Below, piece by piece: positions 25,011 through 33,626 of a stretch of DNA of 64,000 bases. The stretch covers positions 49,827 to 113,826 of the forward strand of contig CATLOT010000008.1 in NCBI GenBank assembly GCA_950054155.1. The letters are read 5' to 3'. Position 1 is the first letter of the stretch; each line of letters starts with the position of its first letter. The notes below the pieces were generated by a model that worked only from the letters and a program-made list of their open reading frames with translations, ran no database searches and was not told the DNA's origin. The DNA is from an uncultured Bacteriovoracaceae bacterium. Its GTDB lineage: Bacteria; Bdellovibrionota; Bacteriovoracia; Bacteriovoracales; Bacteriovoracaceae. A program made the translations under genes and the position numbers.

Positions 25011-26126
25011 TTATTCTCCAAGACAAAGAGTTGATGTCTTCGCAATCAGCTCTTTCATATTATATTCGTTATTATCTTCAAATTGATCAGCGTAGGCTGC
25101 CACAGCGGCGACTTCAGTCGCACTTTCTGGTTTCTTAACGCAAACAAGATTAAAGACTCTTTCTGCCATACATTGGCTAAAGGCTTTAGTAGAGGCGAGG
25201 TAACGGCCTAGACTTCTTGCTCCTGTGCCCGAAGCGACGCCACGCCATCCTAGGACACTATTTTGTCCAGTGGCCCAAAGGTTTCTCCAAGAATCATCAG
25301 TCACAACATTTCCATCACTAAAGAGATTGTTGGCATTAACTTTATTTTGCACTTGTGTCGGATCGTAAACGACCTTTGATCCATCCCAGTCAAAGTAAGC
25401 GAAAGCTCCACCAAGAGCATCCTGACCAGCATGGCAACCGACACACTTATTCTTATACTGGCGAGAGTCACCACCTGGAGCACGATCAACATCACGACGA
25501 ACATAGATATCGGGAATGGTGATATCGTGAAGAGCTTCAAAGTCACGACATAGAAAGTTGATAAAAACAAAGCGGGTCATGGCACGGTTTGTTCCGGCGT
25601 CAAAGAAGGCCTGACCTGATGCCCTCGTTGTAATAACGCCCGCAGTATCAGCGATACCAGTAACACTTGATTGAGTCACCGGTTGAAGAGTTTGAGATAA
25701 ACTCACATGGTTATTTTCAAGGTATTCATAGTGGTCGTTATTTTCGGGATCGTAATCAGGAGCCGCGTTATTGCCACTGACGTAGAGAATATCCCCGGAG
25801 AGAACATTATTAAAGGGAAGGTCATCTCTAATAATTCCTACAACTGTTGCGACATAGTCGTTAAGAGGAACTCGCACGGACTGATCTTCATTGGTCCAAG
25901 ACTTGAGCCAGTTCTTTAGAGTGAGGTCATAGAAGCGCGGATTTTGCATAGCGATTTCGGCTGCCGCTTGAGCATTGCCCGATTGGATTTGCGCTTGCAT
26001 TTGGCTTAGCACACTAGGTGAGGGTGGAACACCCGTTAAGCGATTGTGCAGCCGATAGGCCTGTTCTCTAGGTCCTGCCCAAATATTAAGTGAGCAAAGA
26101 GTAAGAAAAAAGAGTATGCCTTTCAT
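25011..26126 (-). CDS. Secreted monoheme protein related to DUF1549/DUF1585-type cytochromes
   Basis: The product is about 371 residues with a signal peptide (MKGILFFLTLCSLNIWA). Near the start, YRLHNRLTGVPPSPSVL resembles the LtGlPPtp motif of planctomycete-type DUF1549 proteins. A CVGCH heme motif follows at about residue 240, in KNKCVGCHAGQDALGG. The C-terminal SLGRYLASTKAFSQCMAERV resembles DUF1585/DUF1588 endings. It is likely a periplasmic heme protein acting with the Tat-exported DUF1501-like protein two genes on. I chose ATG 26126 (AGG upstream) over 26162. It is the first gene of the operon. Confidence 0.7.
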   Translation of the reverse strand: MKGILFFLTLCSLNIWAGPREQAYRLHNRLTGVPPSPSVLSQMQAQIQSGNAQAAAEIAMQNPRFYDLTLKNWLKSWTNEDQSVRVPLNDYVATVVGIIRDDLPFNNVLSGDILYVSGNNAAPDYDPENNDHYEYLENNHVSLSQTLQPVTQSSVTGIADTAGVITTRASGQAFFDAGTNRAMTRFVFINFLCRDFEALHDITIPDIYVRRDVDRAPGGDSRQYKNKCVGCHAGQDALGGAFAYFDWDGSKVVYDPTQVQNKVNANNLFSDGNVVTDDSWRNLWATGQNSVLGWRGVASGTGARSLGRYLASTKAFSQCMAERVFNLVCVKKPESATEVAAVAAYADQFEDNNEYNMKELIAKTSTLCLGE

Positions 26127-26197
26127 AAAACCTCGTCGAGTTAAAAAGAGAATTTCTCTCAACTAATCGGAGGTTCGCTAAAATATCTTTAGGAGGT

Positions 26198-26227
26198 TTT
26201 AAAAGAAAAGCCCCTTTTAAGGGGCTT
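26198..26227 (-). terminator. Rho-independent terminator of the metzincin gene
   Basis: Read on the minus strand, AAAGCCCC / GGGGCTTT forms a hairpin with a short loop, followed by TTTTCTTTT. It lies just after the stop codon at 26232. Confidence 0.85.
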
Positions 26228-26231
26228 TAAG

Positions 26232-26993
26232 TTATTGATAATAGGCTTGGAGTGTCTCGACATCTTTTTGACTAAGAATGAGCTTATCCTCGCGGTCAAT
26301 TCGATTTCGCTGTGTTTGTAAGTAGCAATAATTCATAATTGAAAAGGAGTCGTACTCTGTGTGAAAAAGAGTGGTAACAAAGGGTTGCTCTAAGTTTTCA
26401 AAGTCGACTGTGACTCCAAACTTGTGACAATTTTTGTCGTTAATGGAGTCCTCATGGATATGCTCGTGACGAAGACCCGCAACATGTCCAAATTCGTGAA
26501 TCACTGTAGCCTTGTTTTGAGTATAAAGAGCGAGGTGAGAAACGAGACCCGTCTTTTGAAAGAAACCAAAATTTCCTTGCTCATCCTGTTCAGCAAGACC
26601 ATCCTCGCCAATAACCGCACGTCCATTAAACGTAGGGCGAGTGAGGAAGGGAACCTTCCCCTTTGCTTCCATGACGATAAGGTCAGGATTATCTGTCTTA
26701 CTACAGTCCTTCCAACCAACGAAATGAATCCCTGTCCTTTCGGGAGTAAAATCTTTGAGGACGGTTTCCATCACTTTCTTCTTTTCACGACGAGACAGCT
26801 CTCGCGGCTTAAAGTTGTAATCTTTTAAGGTATCCTTACGACTTTTAAGACGAGTAAGGGCTAATTGAGATTCCTTATCATAGAAGCAAGTTGTGATTTG
26901 GTTTTTATCCCAAAGAACTTTGGGCTCAACGATCCCCGCTTGTGAGGATAGAGAGAAACCTGCAAGAAGTGTGAAGAGTGTTGTTGTTTTCAT
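26232..26993 (-). CDS. Secreted metzincin zinc protease
   Basis: This 253-residue protein has a signal peptide (MKTTTLFTLLAGFSLSSQA). The extended zinc motif HEFGHVAGLRHEH has H166, H170 and H176 as ligands and E167 as catalytic base; SIMNYC is the methionine turn. This marks a metzincin (matrixin/astacin-like) endopeptidase. Cys residues at 36, 97 and in NYC could form disulfides. There is no pro-peptide cysteine switch that I can identify, though a short pro-region may lie between residues 20 and 60. For a predatory bacterium, degradation of prey protein is a natural role. It is monocistronic, with its own terminator. Confidence 0.87.
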   Translation of the reverse strand: MKTTTLFTLLAGFSLSSQAGIVEPKVLWDKNQITTCFYDKESQLALTRLKSRKDTLKDYNFKPRELSRREKKKVMETVLKDFTPERTGIHFVGWKDCSKTDNPDLIVMEAKGKVPFLTRPTFNGRAVIGEDGLAEQDEQGNFGFFQKTGLVSHLALYTQNKATVIHEFGHVAGLRHEHIHEDSINDKNCHKFGVTVDFENLEQPFVTTLFHTEYDSFSIMNYCYLQTQRNRIDREDKLILSQKDVETLQAYYQ

Positions 26994-27079
26994 AGGGCGA
27001 ACTTAGCAGTGATGGGCATATTCACAAAGGATTGTCTTTAGGGGCTGAAATATTTTCAGTCCTAGCGTAAAATATACTC

Positions 27080-28030
27080 ATGGAAAAGAACCTTGATATC
27101 ATTGAGCGCTCAGAACTCGATATCCCCCTCTCTGATGTAAAGAGAGGTGATATACCCACTGTGAGTCATGAGAGCACGACTGAAGAGGCCATTCGTTTAA
27201 TGCAGGAGTCGCGCCAAGGAGCGATGGCCGTTCTCAAGGGTAAGGTGGCCGTGGGGCTCATCAGTGAGAGGGATTTAATTTTAAAACCTGATTTTAGTGA
27301 TCCAGAATGGGCCAAAAGGCCAATAAGTGACTTTATGACGGCAGGCCCTTTTTCTCTACCGGAAACAAGCCTCTTAAGTGATGCCATTAAACTGGTCACC
27401 AAGAGAAGCTTTCGCCAAATTCCTCTGACCAATGAAGCAGGGGAATATGTATCGATGGTATCGATAAAAGATATGCTTGGTCACCTCGTTGAGTACTTTC
27501 CCCGACAGGTTGGAAATTTTGGGGTTATTAAGTCTTGGGAGAATCAAACCGTTGACGATTACTCTGAGATGTACAGCACTGAATTAAATGGTGACGGACA
27601 TCTCAATGGGAATATTTTTATGGCCCACCTCAAAAGAGTGAGCCACAGAAGACCAGCGATTGTTGATGAATCTGTAAGTATTGGAGAGGTGATTGATCTG
27701 ATACGCTTTCAAAAAGGGGGAGCGGTTTTACTTACTCGTTATGAAACTCAACTTCTTGGGATCATTACAGAAAGAGATATTCTTTTAAAGGCTTTTAAAG
27801 AGGGGAAGGTTGATCCCAATCTTAAGGCTACAGACTTTATGAGTGCGAATCCAGATACCCTTCTTAGGAAACACTATATCGCTCACGCCATCAATAATAT
27901 GTTTCACTTCAACTATCGAAATACAATTGTGGTAGACGAAGATAATTATCCTCTCAGTGTCATTGGAATGCTTGAGCTTTTTAAGTTTGTCGCCTATCAC
28001 TTCTATGGTGATGAAGTTTCACTGTTGTAG
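27080..28030 (+). CDS. Four-CBS-domain protein
   Basis: This 316-residue cytoplasmic protein is built from two Bateman modules (four CBS motifs). The first pair covers about 20-135, with GLISERDLI and MVSIKDML; the second covers about 190-305, with GIITERDIL and VIGMLELF. CBS pairs bind adenine nucleotides or similar ligands and usually regulate an attached or separate enzyme or channel; no such domain is fused here. The linker between the pairs is unusually acidic. No Shine-Dalgarno is visible and TAAAAT sits 6 nt before the ATG, so the mRNA may be leaderless. Its end overlaps the convergent GH19 gene by 12 bp. Confidence 0.87.
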   Translation: MEKNLDIIERSELDIPLSDVKRGDIPTVSHESTTEEAIRLMQESRQGAMAVLKGKVAVGLISERDLILKPDFSDPEWAKRPISDFMTAGPFSLPETSLLSDAIKLVTKRSFRQIPLTNEAGEYVSMVSIKDMLGHLVEYFPRQVGNFGVIKSWENQTVDDYSEMYSTELNGDGHLNGNIFMAHLKRVSHRRPAIVDESVSIGEVIDLIRFQKGGAVLLTRYETQLLGIITERDILLKAFKEGKVDPNLKATDFMSANPDTLLRKHYIAHAINNMFHFNYRNTIVVDEDNYPLSVIGMLELFKFVAYHFYGDEVSLL

Positions 28031-29035
28031 ACAGGTCAGAGCAATCTCATAAGCTTTTTTACGGCGGCAATAACTCTCTTTCCTAAAGTCTCCACCGGTA
28101 CGTTCACAATTTATCTGTTGGTAGTTTTGATAAGTCGAGTGGCGCCCATGAATACATTCGGTCATGCGCGCAACGGCCTGGTCACTATTTTGATTTCTAA
28201 AGTCTCTTGTATAGGAGCTATTTTGACATTTCTTCCAATACCAAAAAGAGGAGTCCACAATAAAATCAGTACTTGAAAGCTCTGGTGTTCCTCTGTCAGA
28301 ACAGGGGAGGGCTAATTCATCACTGGTTTCTTCAAAGGAGTTGAGGAGGCTTTGCGGGTTTATGGCCAATCCTTTCTTTGAAAATTCTCCATCCATTCTT
28401 TCAAGGGCATCGTCACTGCAGTACATCCCAACTTGAATAGTGTCACCTCTCCCATCTTGATAAGTGAAGTAGGTGCGGTGAAGATCAGAGTCAGGATGAT
28501 TATTTTCTTTGGCAGAAAGATGATAATAAAACCCAAGATAATTAAAACATCCAGTGAGCTGAATAAGGCCTCGTCCTCTAAACTTAGATTTATAACTATT
28601 TCGGGAGTACACATAGCGCTCATTAAAATAGTTGTCATCTTCATTGACGGCATCAAGGTATTGGGGACAATTCCAAGTTTCACTTTCCCCTCTAAAGAGC
28701 TCGCGCCAGGTGGGACCGAGTACTCTTTCAACAGTGGCGCTAAAGCCATCGGACTCATGAGTTAACTGAGAGATGTAGTGAGCCTTTTCAACATTAGTGC
28801 TGAGATCAAACTTTTCAAAGCCCGCACTCATTTTATCAGCGATCAACTTTAGAGTTCTTACCCTTTTCTTTGAGAGAGGGGTTTCTCCATAGATGGTGGA
28901 GAGAGTACAGGAAAGGCTATTATAGAGTTCAGTCGCAGTGACTTCGCTGACATCATCATTATTATTTTCGTCCGTTTCTTCTGGCACGCAAGAGAGAAAC
29001 CATAGGCAAAGTATGGGGATAAGAAACTTATTCAA
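28019..29035 (-). CDS. Lipoprotein of the GH19 chitinase/lysozyme-like family
   Basis: This 338-residue lipoprotein has a signal ending WFLSC (Cys16) and a lysozyme-fold domain of GH19 type: HYISQLTHESDGF with catalytic-acid candidate E94, and FRGRGLIQLTGCFNY at 152-166, the conserved sugar-cleft motif. GH19 enzymes cleave chitin or, in bacteria and phages, often peptidoglycan. With its lipid anchor it probably acts on cell-wall material at the membrane or on prey wall. The C-terminal third is Cys-rich and of unknown fold. The start is TTG, with AGGAG 7 nt upstream that overlaps the stop of the previous gene. It is co-transcribed with 29047-29457. Confidence 0.8.
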   Translation of the reverse strand: MNKFLIPILCLWFLSCVPEETDENNNDDVSEVTATELYNSLSCTLSTIYGETPLSKKRVRTLKLIADKMSAGFEKFDLSTNVEKAHYISQLTHESDGFSATVERVLGPTWRELFRGESETWNCPQYLDAVNEDDNYFNERYVYSRNSYKSKFRGRGLIQLTGCFNYLGFYYHLSAKENNHPDSDLHRTYFTYQDGRGDTIQVGMYCSDDALERMDGEFSKKGLAINPQSLLNSFEETSDELALPCSDRGTPELSSTDFIVDSSFWYWKKCQNSSYTRDFRNQNSDQAVARMTECIHGRHSTYQNYQQINCERTGGDFRKESYCRRKKAYEIALTCLQQ

Positions 29036-29046
29036 GGGGCGACTCC

Positions 29047-29457
29047 TTAAGGTGTGGTGATTAACTCTTCAGATTGGACAGAGATACTCTTGCCTTGAAA
29101 ACGATAGGTCGTTCGCAAAAGGCGAGGACCATCCTTTTCATGGCTAACCCACTGTCCGCTTTCTTTTTCATAGAGGAGCTCTGGAAATTCACCAAGAAGT
29201 TCGAGTCCATCATTTGTCTTTGCATAGTACTTAAAGCGGACACCACTAGTTCCCACGGAAACTTGTTGAGCGTAGAGTTCATATCCAAGCTCTGGTGCAT
29301 CTTCAAAACTCACTTTCACCAAAGGCCCCGCTTGGTCATTTTTGACCGTCGCAAGAATCATGCGAGGAGTGTGCTTTGATTGCTTTTGAACGATGTAGCG
29401 AGGAGCTGCCTGAAGGCTAAACCCCGCAATGATCATGATGAAGAGAATTCCTTTCAT
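29047..29457 (-). CDS. Small secreted protein of unknown function
   Basis: The product is about 136 residues with a signal peptide (MKGILFIMIIAGFSLQA), then a beta-rich, lysine-containing domain with no cysteines and no known motif. AAAAGGA before the second ATG supports start 29457; ATG 29463 and a longer frame to 29478 are possible. Its stop codon overlaps the ribosome site of the GH19 lipoprotein 12 bp downstream, so both are made together. It may be an inhibitor or helper of that hydrolase; this is inference from position only. Confidence 0.65.
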   Translation of the reverse strand: MKGILFIMIIAGFSLQAAPRYIVQKQSKHTPRMILATVKNDQAGPLVKVSFEDAPELGYELYAQQVSVGTSGVRFKYYAKTNDGLELLGEFPELLYEKESGQWVSHEKDGPRLLRTTYRFQGKSISVQSEELITTP

Positions 29458-29552
29458 ATTCATCCTTTTGAGCCTCAAGAAAAGTGCGGCAATACTCGAG
29501 GAAGACTTATTGTCTCATAGCCGCTCTGGATGGGGGAATGGAGAATTTTCTT

Positions 29553-30071
29553 CTACTTTTCCAGCACGTCCCACGTGCAGTCCGCGAGAAGGCGAACTTT
29601 GGCAAAGAATTGAAATTGCGTGTCTTTTAGCTTTTTTTCACCAAAATCTTCTGGGGAGAGGATGCTCAAAACTTTGCCCTTGGGCGTGTCATAGAGGTAA
29701 TAAGTATCACCGACAAGGGGTTCAAAGCTCATCTTAGCAGCATAGATCATTTCACTAATGGTGCGGCGGTCTTTTAGTGCTTCCGCCTGACGTGCCAATA
29801 CCTGGATCTGCTCCATGATATTTTCCATCTGCATATTGATCTGCTCATCCATGACCTTAAAAGCACGACTCTTGATAGCTCCCTCTTTTGTGGGAGCAAA
29901 AGCAACACCACCCTTTTCAACAGCATACTCACTGGAGCCAGGTGCATCGCTCACCAGAGTCTTCATTCTCTCTAAATCAATGCTGTCGACATCAATCTCA
30001 CGTGCGTGAGATTTGTTGTCCTTGGCGCCTGAGACGCTTTCACTAGGCTGTGCTTTAGTCGCTTTTTTCAT
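29553..30071 (-). CDS. DUF2452 protein
   Basis: This 172-residue cytoplasmic protein ends with the DUF2452 pattern: ISEMIYAAKMSFEPLVGDTYYLYDTPKGKVLSILSP in its latter half, then VRLLADCTWDVLEK at the end. The middle (about 85-115) is a helix rich in Met and Gln, likely a coiled coil. The N-terminal 25 residues are polar and probably disordered. The function of the family is unknown. It stands alone, divergent from recQ. Confidence 0.78.
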   Translation of the reverse strand: MKKATKAQPSESVSGAKDNKSHAREIDVDSIDLERMKTLVSDAPGSSEYAVEKGGVAFAPTKEGAIKSRAFKVMDEQINMQMENIMEQIQVLARQAEALKDRRTISEMIYAAKMSFEPLVGDTYYLYDTPKGKVLSILSPEDFGEKKLKDTQFQFFAKVRLLADCTWDVLEK

Positions 30072-30167
30072 AACTTCAGTTTAACCCAGTGTGCAATCAT
30101 TGGCCAAAGGGCGATGCACTAAAGTAGAATTTATGTCTAAGTTCCCCTTAAACTCTTTGTTATACGG

Positions 30168-32090
30168 ATGGCCATGGACGCGGCTTTAAGCACCTTAAAA
30201 AAAGTCTTCGGATACGACAGTTTTCGTGGTCCCCAAGAGGGAATCATTAGAAATGCCTGTGGTGGTGGCGATGCCTTGGTGCTTATGCCTACGGGCGGAG
30301 GAAAATCTCTCTGCTATCAAATCCCAGGTCTTGTGAGAGAGGGGACATGTGTTGTGATCTCTCCTTTGATTTCTTTGATGCAGGATCAAGTGCAAACCTT
30401 AGAGGAGTTAGGTTTAAAGGCCTACGCCTATAATTCTACTTTAAGCCTTAAAGAGAAACGAGTGGTGGAGAAAGAACTTCGCGCAGGAGAAGTGGATTTT
30501 CTCTACCTTGCCCCCGAAGCTCTTGCTAATAAGTGGACCCTCGATCTTCTCGAAGAGGTTTATGACGGTGGCCTTCTCTCTCTCTTTGCTATCGATGAAG
30601 CCCACTGCGTTTCGAAGTGGGGTCACGACTTTAGACCTGAATATCGAAAATTAAGTCTACTTGCTAAAAAATTTAAGGGTGTGCCTCGGATGGCCCTTAC
30701 CGCCACCGCCGATAAATTTACGAGAGCTGATATAATTCGTGAACTCAAACTCGAAAAAGCTCGTGTTTTTATGGGAAGCTTTGACCGCGCTAATATTGCT
30801 TACGGTCTCACCAAGAGAGTGCGCCAGGGAAGTGAGCAGCTCCTTCAATTTCTTGAAGAGCATAAAGGTGAAAATGGCATTATCTACTGCTTAAGTAGAC
30901 GAAAAGTAGAGGAAACGGCGCTCTTTCTTCAAAGCAAAGGAATCCATGCGCTTCCTTATCACGCAGGCCTTCCTGTTAAGATGAGAAGAGAGCATCAAGA
31001 GGAATTTCTTCAAGGTGAGGAAATTATTATTTGCGCAACCATTGCCTTCGGTATGGGAATTGATAAACCAGACGTGCGCTTTGTGGTGCATATGGACCTT
31101 CCCAAGAATATTGAAAACTACTATCAAGAAACGGGAAGAGCGGGCAGGGATGGTGCCGAGGCCACTGCTCAACTCTTCTATGGCGAGCGCGACGTTATTG
31201 TCATGAAGCAGATGATGAGGCGAGGGGTACGAGATGCCAATCGCTTCTACTTTGAAAGCGAAAACCTTGAAGGCATGATGAGCTTTGCTAAGAGCACGGC
31301 CTGTCGCAGGCAAACGATTCTTCAAAGCTTTGATGAAGACTTTAGAGGGCCTTGTGGCAATTGTGATAATTGCTTCACTGAGGAGCTTGCCACTCTCAAA
31401 GAAGAAGAACTTCCTTATTTTGATGCTTCGACTTGGGCCCAGAGGGCGCTACATCTCTATCATCGTGTCCAAAGCCCCCTGACCATTGATAATCTGGTCG
31501 ACCTTTTAAGGGGGATTGTCACTATTCGCGCTCGAGAGTCGCGTTGGTACGAGCTTGAAGACTTTGGCTTTCTCATGGAGACAAGTGAAAAGGGCGTTCT
31601 CTATGGAGTAAGAGAGTTGATGTCTCATGGCCTTCTTAAACAAGACTGGTCAAAGGGAGGGATTTTAATCCTCACTCCTCTTGCTCTTGATTTTTTAAAG
31701 AAAAGAAAGGGCCTCTATTTTAGAGACAACCCTAAGCAACTAAAAAAAAGCACTTCAAAGAAAAGCTCTTCAAAGAAGGCCACAAAGACCACTAAGAAAA
31801 AGAAAACCGCGAAGAAGGCCTCAAGTAAAAAATCTACCCCAAAAAGAACTCCTCGCTACGATGGAGGCGGCAGCGATCTCTTTTCCCATCTTAAGGAGTT
31901 GAGAAGGAAAGAGTCAAAGAAGAGAAGGCTAGCAGCTTATAAGATTTTCCACGATCAAACCCTGCATGAGATGGCCCAAGTCAAACCTCAAAGCGAAGAA
32001 GAACTCTTAGCCCTTTATGGCGTGGGAGAAGCGAAACTAAAGAAATATGGTAAGACCTTCCTTAAGGCCATTACGGAGTTTTCTGGTTAG
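30168..32090 (+). CDS. recQ: ATP-dependent DNA helicase RecQ
   Basis: This 640-residue SF2 helicase has the Walker A motif TGGGKS near residue 42, the DEAH box in FAIDEAHCVSKWGHDFRPEY, motif VI ETGRAGRDG, and the zinc-binding CRRQTI...CGNCDNC segment. A winged-helix RQC region follows, and then a C-terminal HRDC domain after about residue 560. RecQ unwinds DNA in recombination repair. Between RQC and HRDC lies a 40-residue Lys/Ser/Thr-rich linker (about 525-562), which is unusual and could bind DNA by charge. The start may be ATG 30168 or 30174; both lack a strong ribosome site. The end overlaps the convergent DUF5329 gene by 20 bp. Confidence 0.95.
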   Translation: MAMDAALSTLKKVFGYDSFRGPQEGIIRNACGGGDALVLMPTGGGKSLCYQIPGLVREGTCVVISPLISLMQDQVQTLEELGLKAYAYNSTLSLKEKRVVEKELRAGEVDFLYLAPEALANKWTLDLLEEVYDGGLLSLFAIDEAHCVSKWGHDFRPEYRKLSLLAKKFKGVPRMALTATADKFTRADIIRELKLEKARVFMGSFDRANIAYGLTKRVRQGSEQLLQFLEEHKGENGIIYCLSRRKVEETALFLQSKGIHALPYHAGLPVKMRREHQEEFLQGEEIIICATIAFGMGIDKPDVRFVVHMDLPKNIENYYQETGRAGRDGAEATAQLFYGERDVIVMKQMMRRGVRDANRFYFESENLEGMMSFAKSTACRRQTILQSFDEDFRGPCGNCDNCFTEELATLKEEELPYFDASTWAQRALHLYHRVQSPLTIDNLVDLLRGIVTIRARESRWYELEDFGFLMETSEKGVLYGVRELMSHGLLKQDWSKGGILILTPLALDFLKKRKGLYFRDNPKQLKKSTSKKSSSKKATKTTKKKKTAKKASSKKSTPKRTPRYDGGGSDLFSHLKELRRKESKKRRLAAYKIFHDQTLHEMAQVKPQSEEELLALYGVGEAKLKKYGKTFLKAITEFSG

Positions 32091-32475
32091 CTTGTCTGAG
32101 TTCAAGAATTTTGGAGCGAAGCCAATCTCCTGTCTTTACCGTCTCCCCACTTTTTAAACGGATCTGATAATCCTTATTAGAGGTAGAAGATTGGGAGGCA
32201 ATCTTCTCAATGAACTCTTGTAGGGAAATGTCTTTCTTTGGGCCAAAGAACCAAAACATACTGCGCGCCATTTTCATTTTATGAGCTAAGTGTTCCTTAG
32301 CCTCCTTGGCACTATGCTCACTGCCATTTCTTAAAAAGACTCCTTGAGACTTTTCCACTTCATCTAAGAGATAAGCGATGGCGGCTTCATCATCTTTAAG
32401 GGGATGCTGGTAATCAAAGGCAAGGGTGAGCTGAACTCCAAGGAGGAGGGATAAGAAAAAGGTAAGGGCTTTCAT
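32071..32475 (-). CDS. DUF5329-like periplasmic protein
   Basis: This 134-residue protein has a signal peptide (MKALTFFLSLLLGVQLTLA) followed by a helical domain: AIAYLLDEVEKSQGVFLRNG, then SAKEAKEHLAHKM and IRLKSGETVKTGDWLR. This fits DUF5329, small secreted proteins of unknown role. The ATG overlaps the cobB stop (ATGA), so it is co-translated with the sirtuin, although one acts in the cytoplasm and the other outside. The name rests on pattern memory. Confidence 0.7.
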   Translation of the reverse strand: MKALTFFLSLLLGVQLTLAFDYQHPLKDDEAAIAYLLDEVEKSQGVFLRNGSEHSAKEAKEHLAHKMKMARSMFWFFGPKKDISLQEFIEKIASQSSTSNKDYQIRLKSGETVKTGDWLRSKILELRQANQKTP

Positions 32476-33185
32476 GGGATATCCTTTAAAATTCTTTGGA
32501 CAAGTTTAGGGAGAACAACGCCAGCAGCGCCAGTAATGTGTTCATTAAAATTATGAGAAACGGGTGTGCCCTCAAGATTAACTTCAATGCGATGACAATC
32601 ATCCGGAGTCATGGAAACAAATTGAGCCGCGGGATACACATGGCCAGAAGTTCCAATTGAAATAAAGAGGTCACACAGAGCGAGTAAAGAGAAGGCCTTA
32701 TCAAGATAAAAAGGATGCTCTCCAAACCACACTATATGAGGCCTCAGATTCCCCTGTTGCTGGCAGCAGGGGCAGGGGGTGGTAGCATCAAAACTCTCAA
32801 GGCTCTCAAAGACTTCCCCTGTTTCTTGACAGCGCATCTTCATGAGTTCCCCGTGCATATGCCAAACATCCTTTGCACCAGCTCGTTCATGGAGGTTGTC
32901 GACATTTTGGGTGATGAGCTGAATCGTCATATTCTCTTTGGAGCTTAGGGTGTTAATAAGATGAGCGATCGCCTCGTGCCCATCATTAGGTTTGAGCTCT
33001 GGGGCGAGCAACTGTCGCCGACGATCATTATAGAAGCGGTAGACGAGGTCAGGATTAGCTTTAAAGCCCTCAGGTGATGCAACTTCTTCCACACGATGGT
33101 TTTCCCAAAGCCCACCATTATCACGAAAAGTCTTAATACCACTTTCGGCTGAAATTCCAGCACCGGTTAAAATAACAATATTCAA
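32472..33185 (-). CDS. cobB: Sirtuin NAD-dependent protein deacylase (CobB-like)
   Basis: This 237-residue protein has the sirtuin motifs GAGISAESGIKTFR at 8-21, TQNVDNLH at 92-99, catalytic H111 in HMHGE, and GTSGHVYPAAQF. It removes acyl groups from lysines using NAD. Y52 and R55 in FYNDRR match the class III pair that favours succinyl and malonyl lysine. The zinc site is partly degenerate (C119 alone, then CPCC at 138-141), as in E. coli CobB. The start is TTG with GAGGAG upstream. Desuccinylation fits a genome that also encodes sucCD here, but that link is only circumstantial. Confidence 0.92.
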   Translation of the reverse strand: MNIVILTGAGISAESGIKTFRDNGGLWENHRVEEVASPEGFKANPDLVYRFYNDRRRQLLAPELKPNDGHEAIAHLINTLSSKENMTIQLITQNVDNLHERAGAKDVWHMHGELMKMRCQETGEVFESLESFDATTPCPCCQQQGNLRPHIVWFGEHPFYLDKAFSLLALCDLFISIGTSGHVYPAAQFVSMTPDDCHRIEVNLEGTPVSHNFNEHITGAAGVVLPKLVQRILKDIP

Positions 33186-33209
33186 ACTTACTCCTCAGTA
33201 CCCTGTTAT

Positions 33210-33215
33210 TATAAT
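33210..33215 (+). promoter_or_regulatory. -10 box 6 nt before the start of gene 33222
   Basis: A perfect TATAAT is followed by AGAGAG and ATG. If it is the -10 element, transcription would start at the ATG itself, giving a leaderless mRNA. The -35 region is not well conserved. Confidence 0.4.
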
Positions 33216-33221
33216 AGAGAG

Positions 33222-33626
33222 ATGAGCAAGAGGAAACGACAGTTTATAGAAGAACTTATTGATCAAGTTCCAAGAGAAAAGCGGGCACGCTTTAAAGAGC
33301 TTGCTGCAATCGAGCGCTACCAACATAGTGGTCATTTTCGCTTTATTTTCTTTAGTTGTATTTACTTTCTTTGTCTGGGGATAAGCCTTTTATTCTTTGC
33401 AGCCTTTTCTCCCTTTGAAGAATGGATGAATCAATTTACGAGGGGAGGAGCTCTTTACTTCCTCTCCTTTCTCTTAATGGTTTTTATTGGTTGGCCCCTT
33501 AAGGATCTACGCTTCAAATTGAATCAGCGAGGAATTCATCTCTTTCACCTTTTTTTTATAAGCTTTATTCTCCTCTTCACTTTCTTCCAAGCTCTCTTCC
33601 ATTTCTTCCTCAATCCTGTCGTCTAG
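33222..33626 (+). CDS. Small three-helix membrane protein, unknown
   Basis: This 134-residue protein has a basic N-terminus (MSKRKRQFIEELID...) and three membrane helices at about 44-64, 76-94 and 107-128. The basic soluble head probably lies in the cytoplasm. I recognise no family. Its 3' 120 bp overlap the end of the convergent nuclease gene, which codes a low-complexity acidic tail there, so one of the two frames is under weak constraint. Divergent from cobB with a 36-bp gap. Confidence 0.6.
   Translation: MSKRKRQFIEELIDQVPREKRARFKELAAIERYQHSGHFRFIFFSCIYFLCLGISLLFFAAFSPFEEWMNQFTRGGALYFLSFLLMVFIGWPLKDLRFKLNQRGIHLFHLFFISFILLFTFFQALFHFFLNPVV

Noticed and set aside
33507..33626. Dismissal of one of the two overlapping convergent genes
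   Set aside because: Both have coherent features outside the overlap (NucA domain; three membrane helices), so both were kept.
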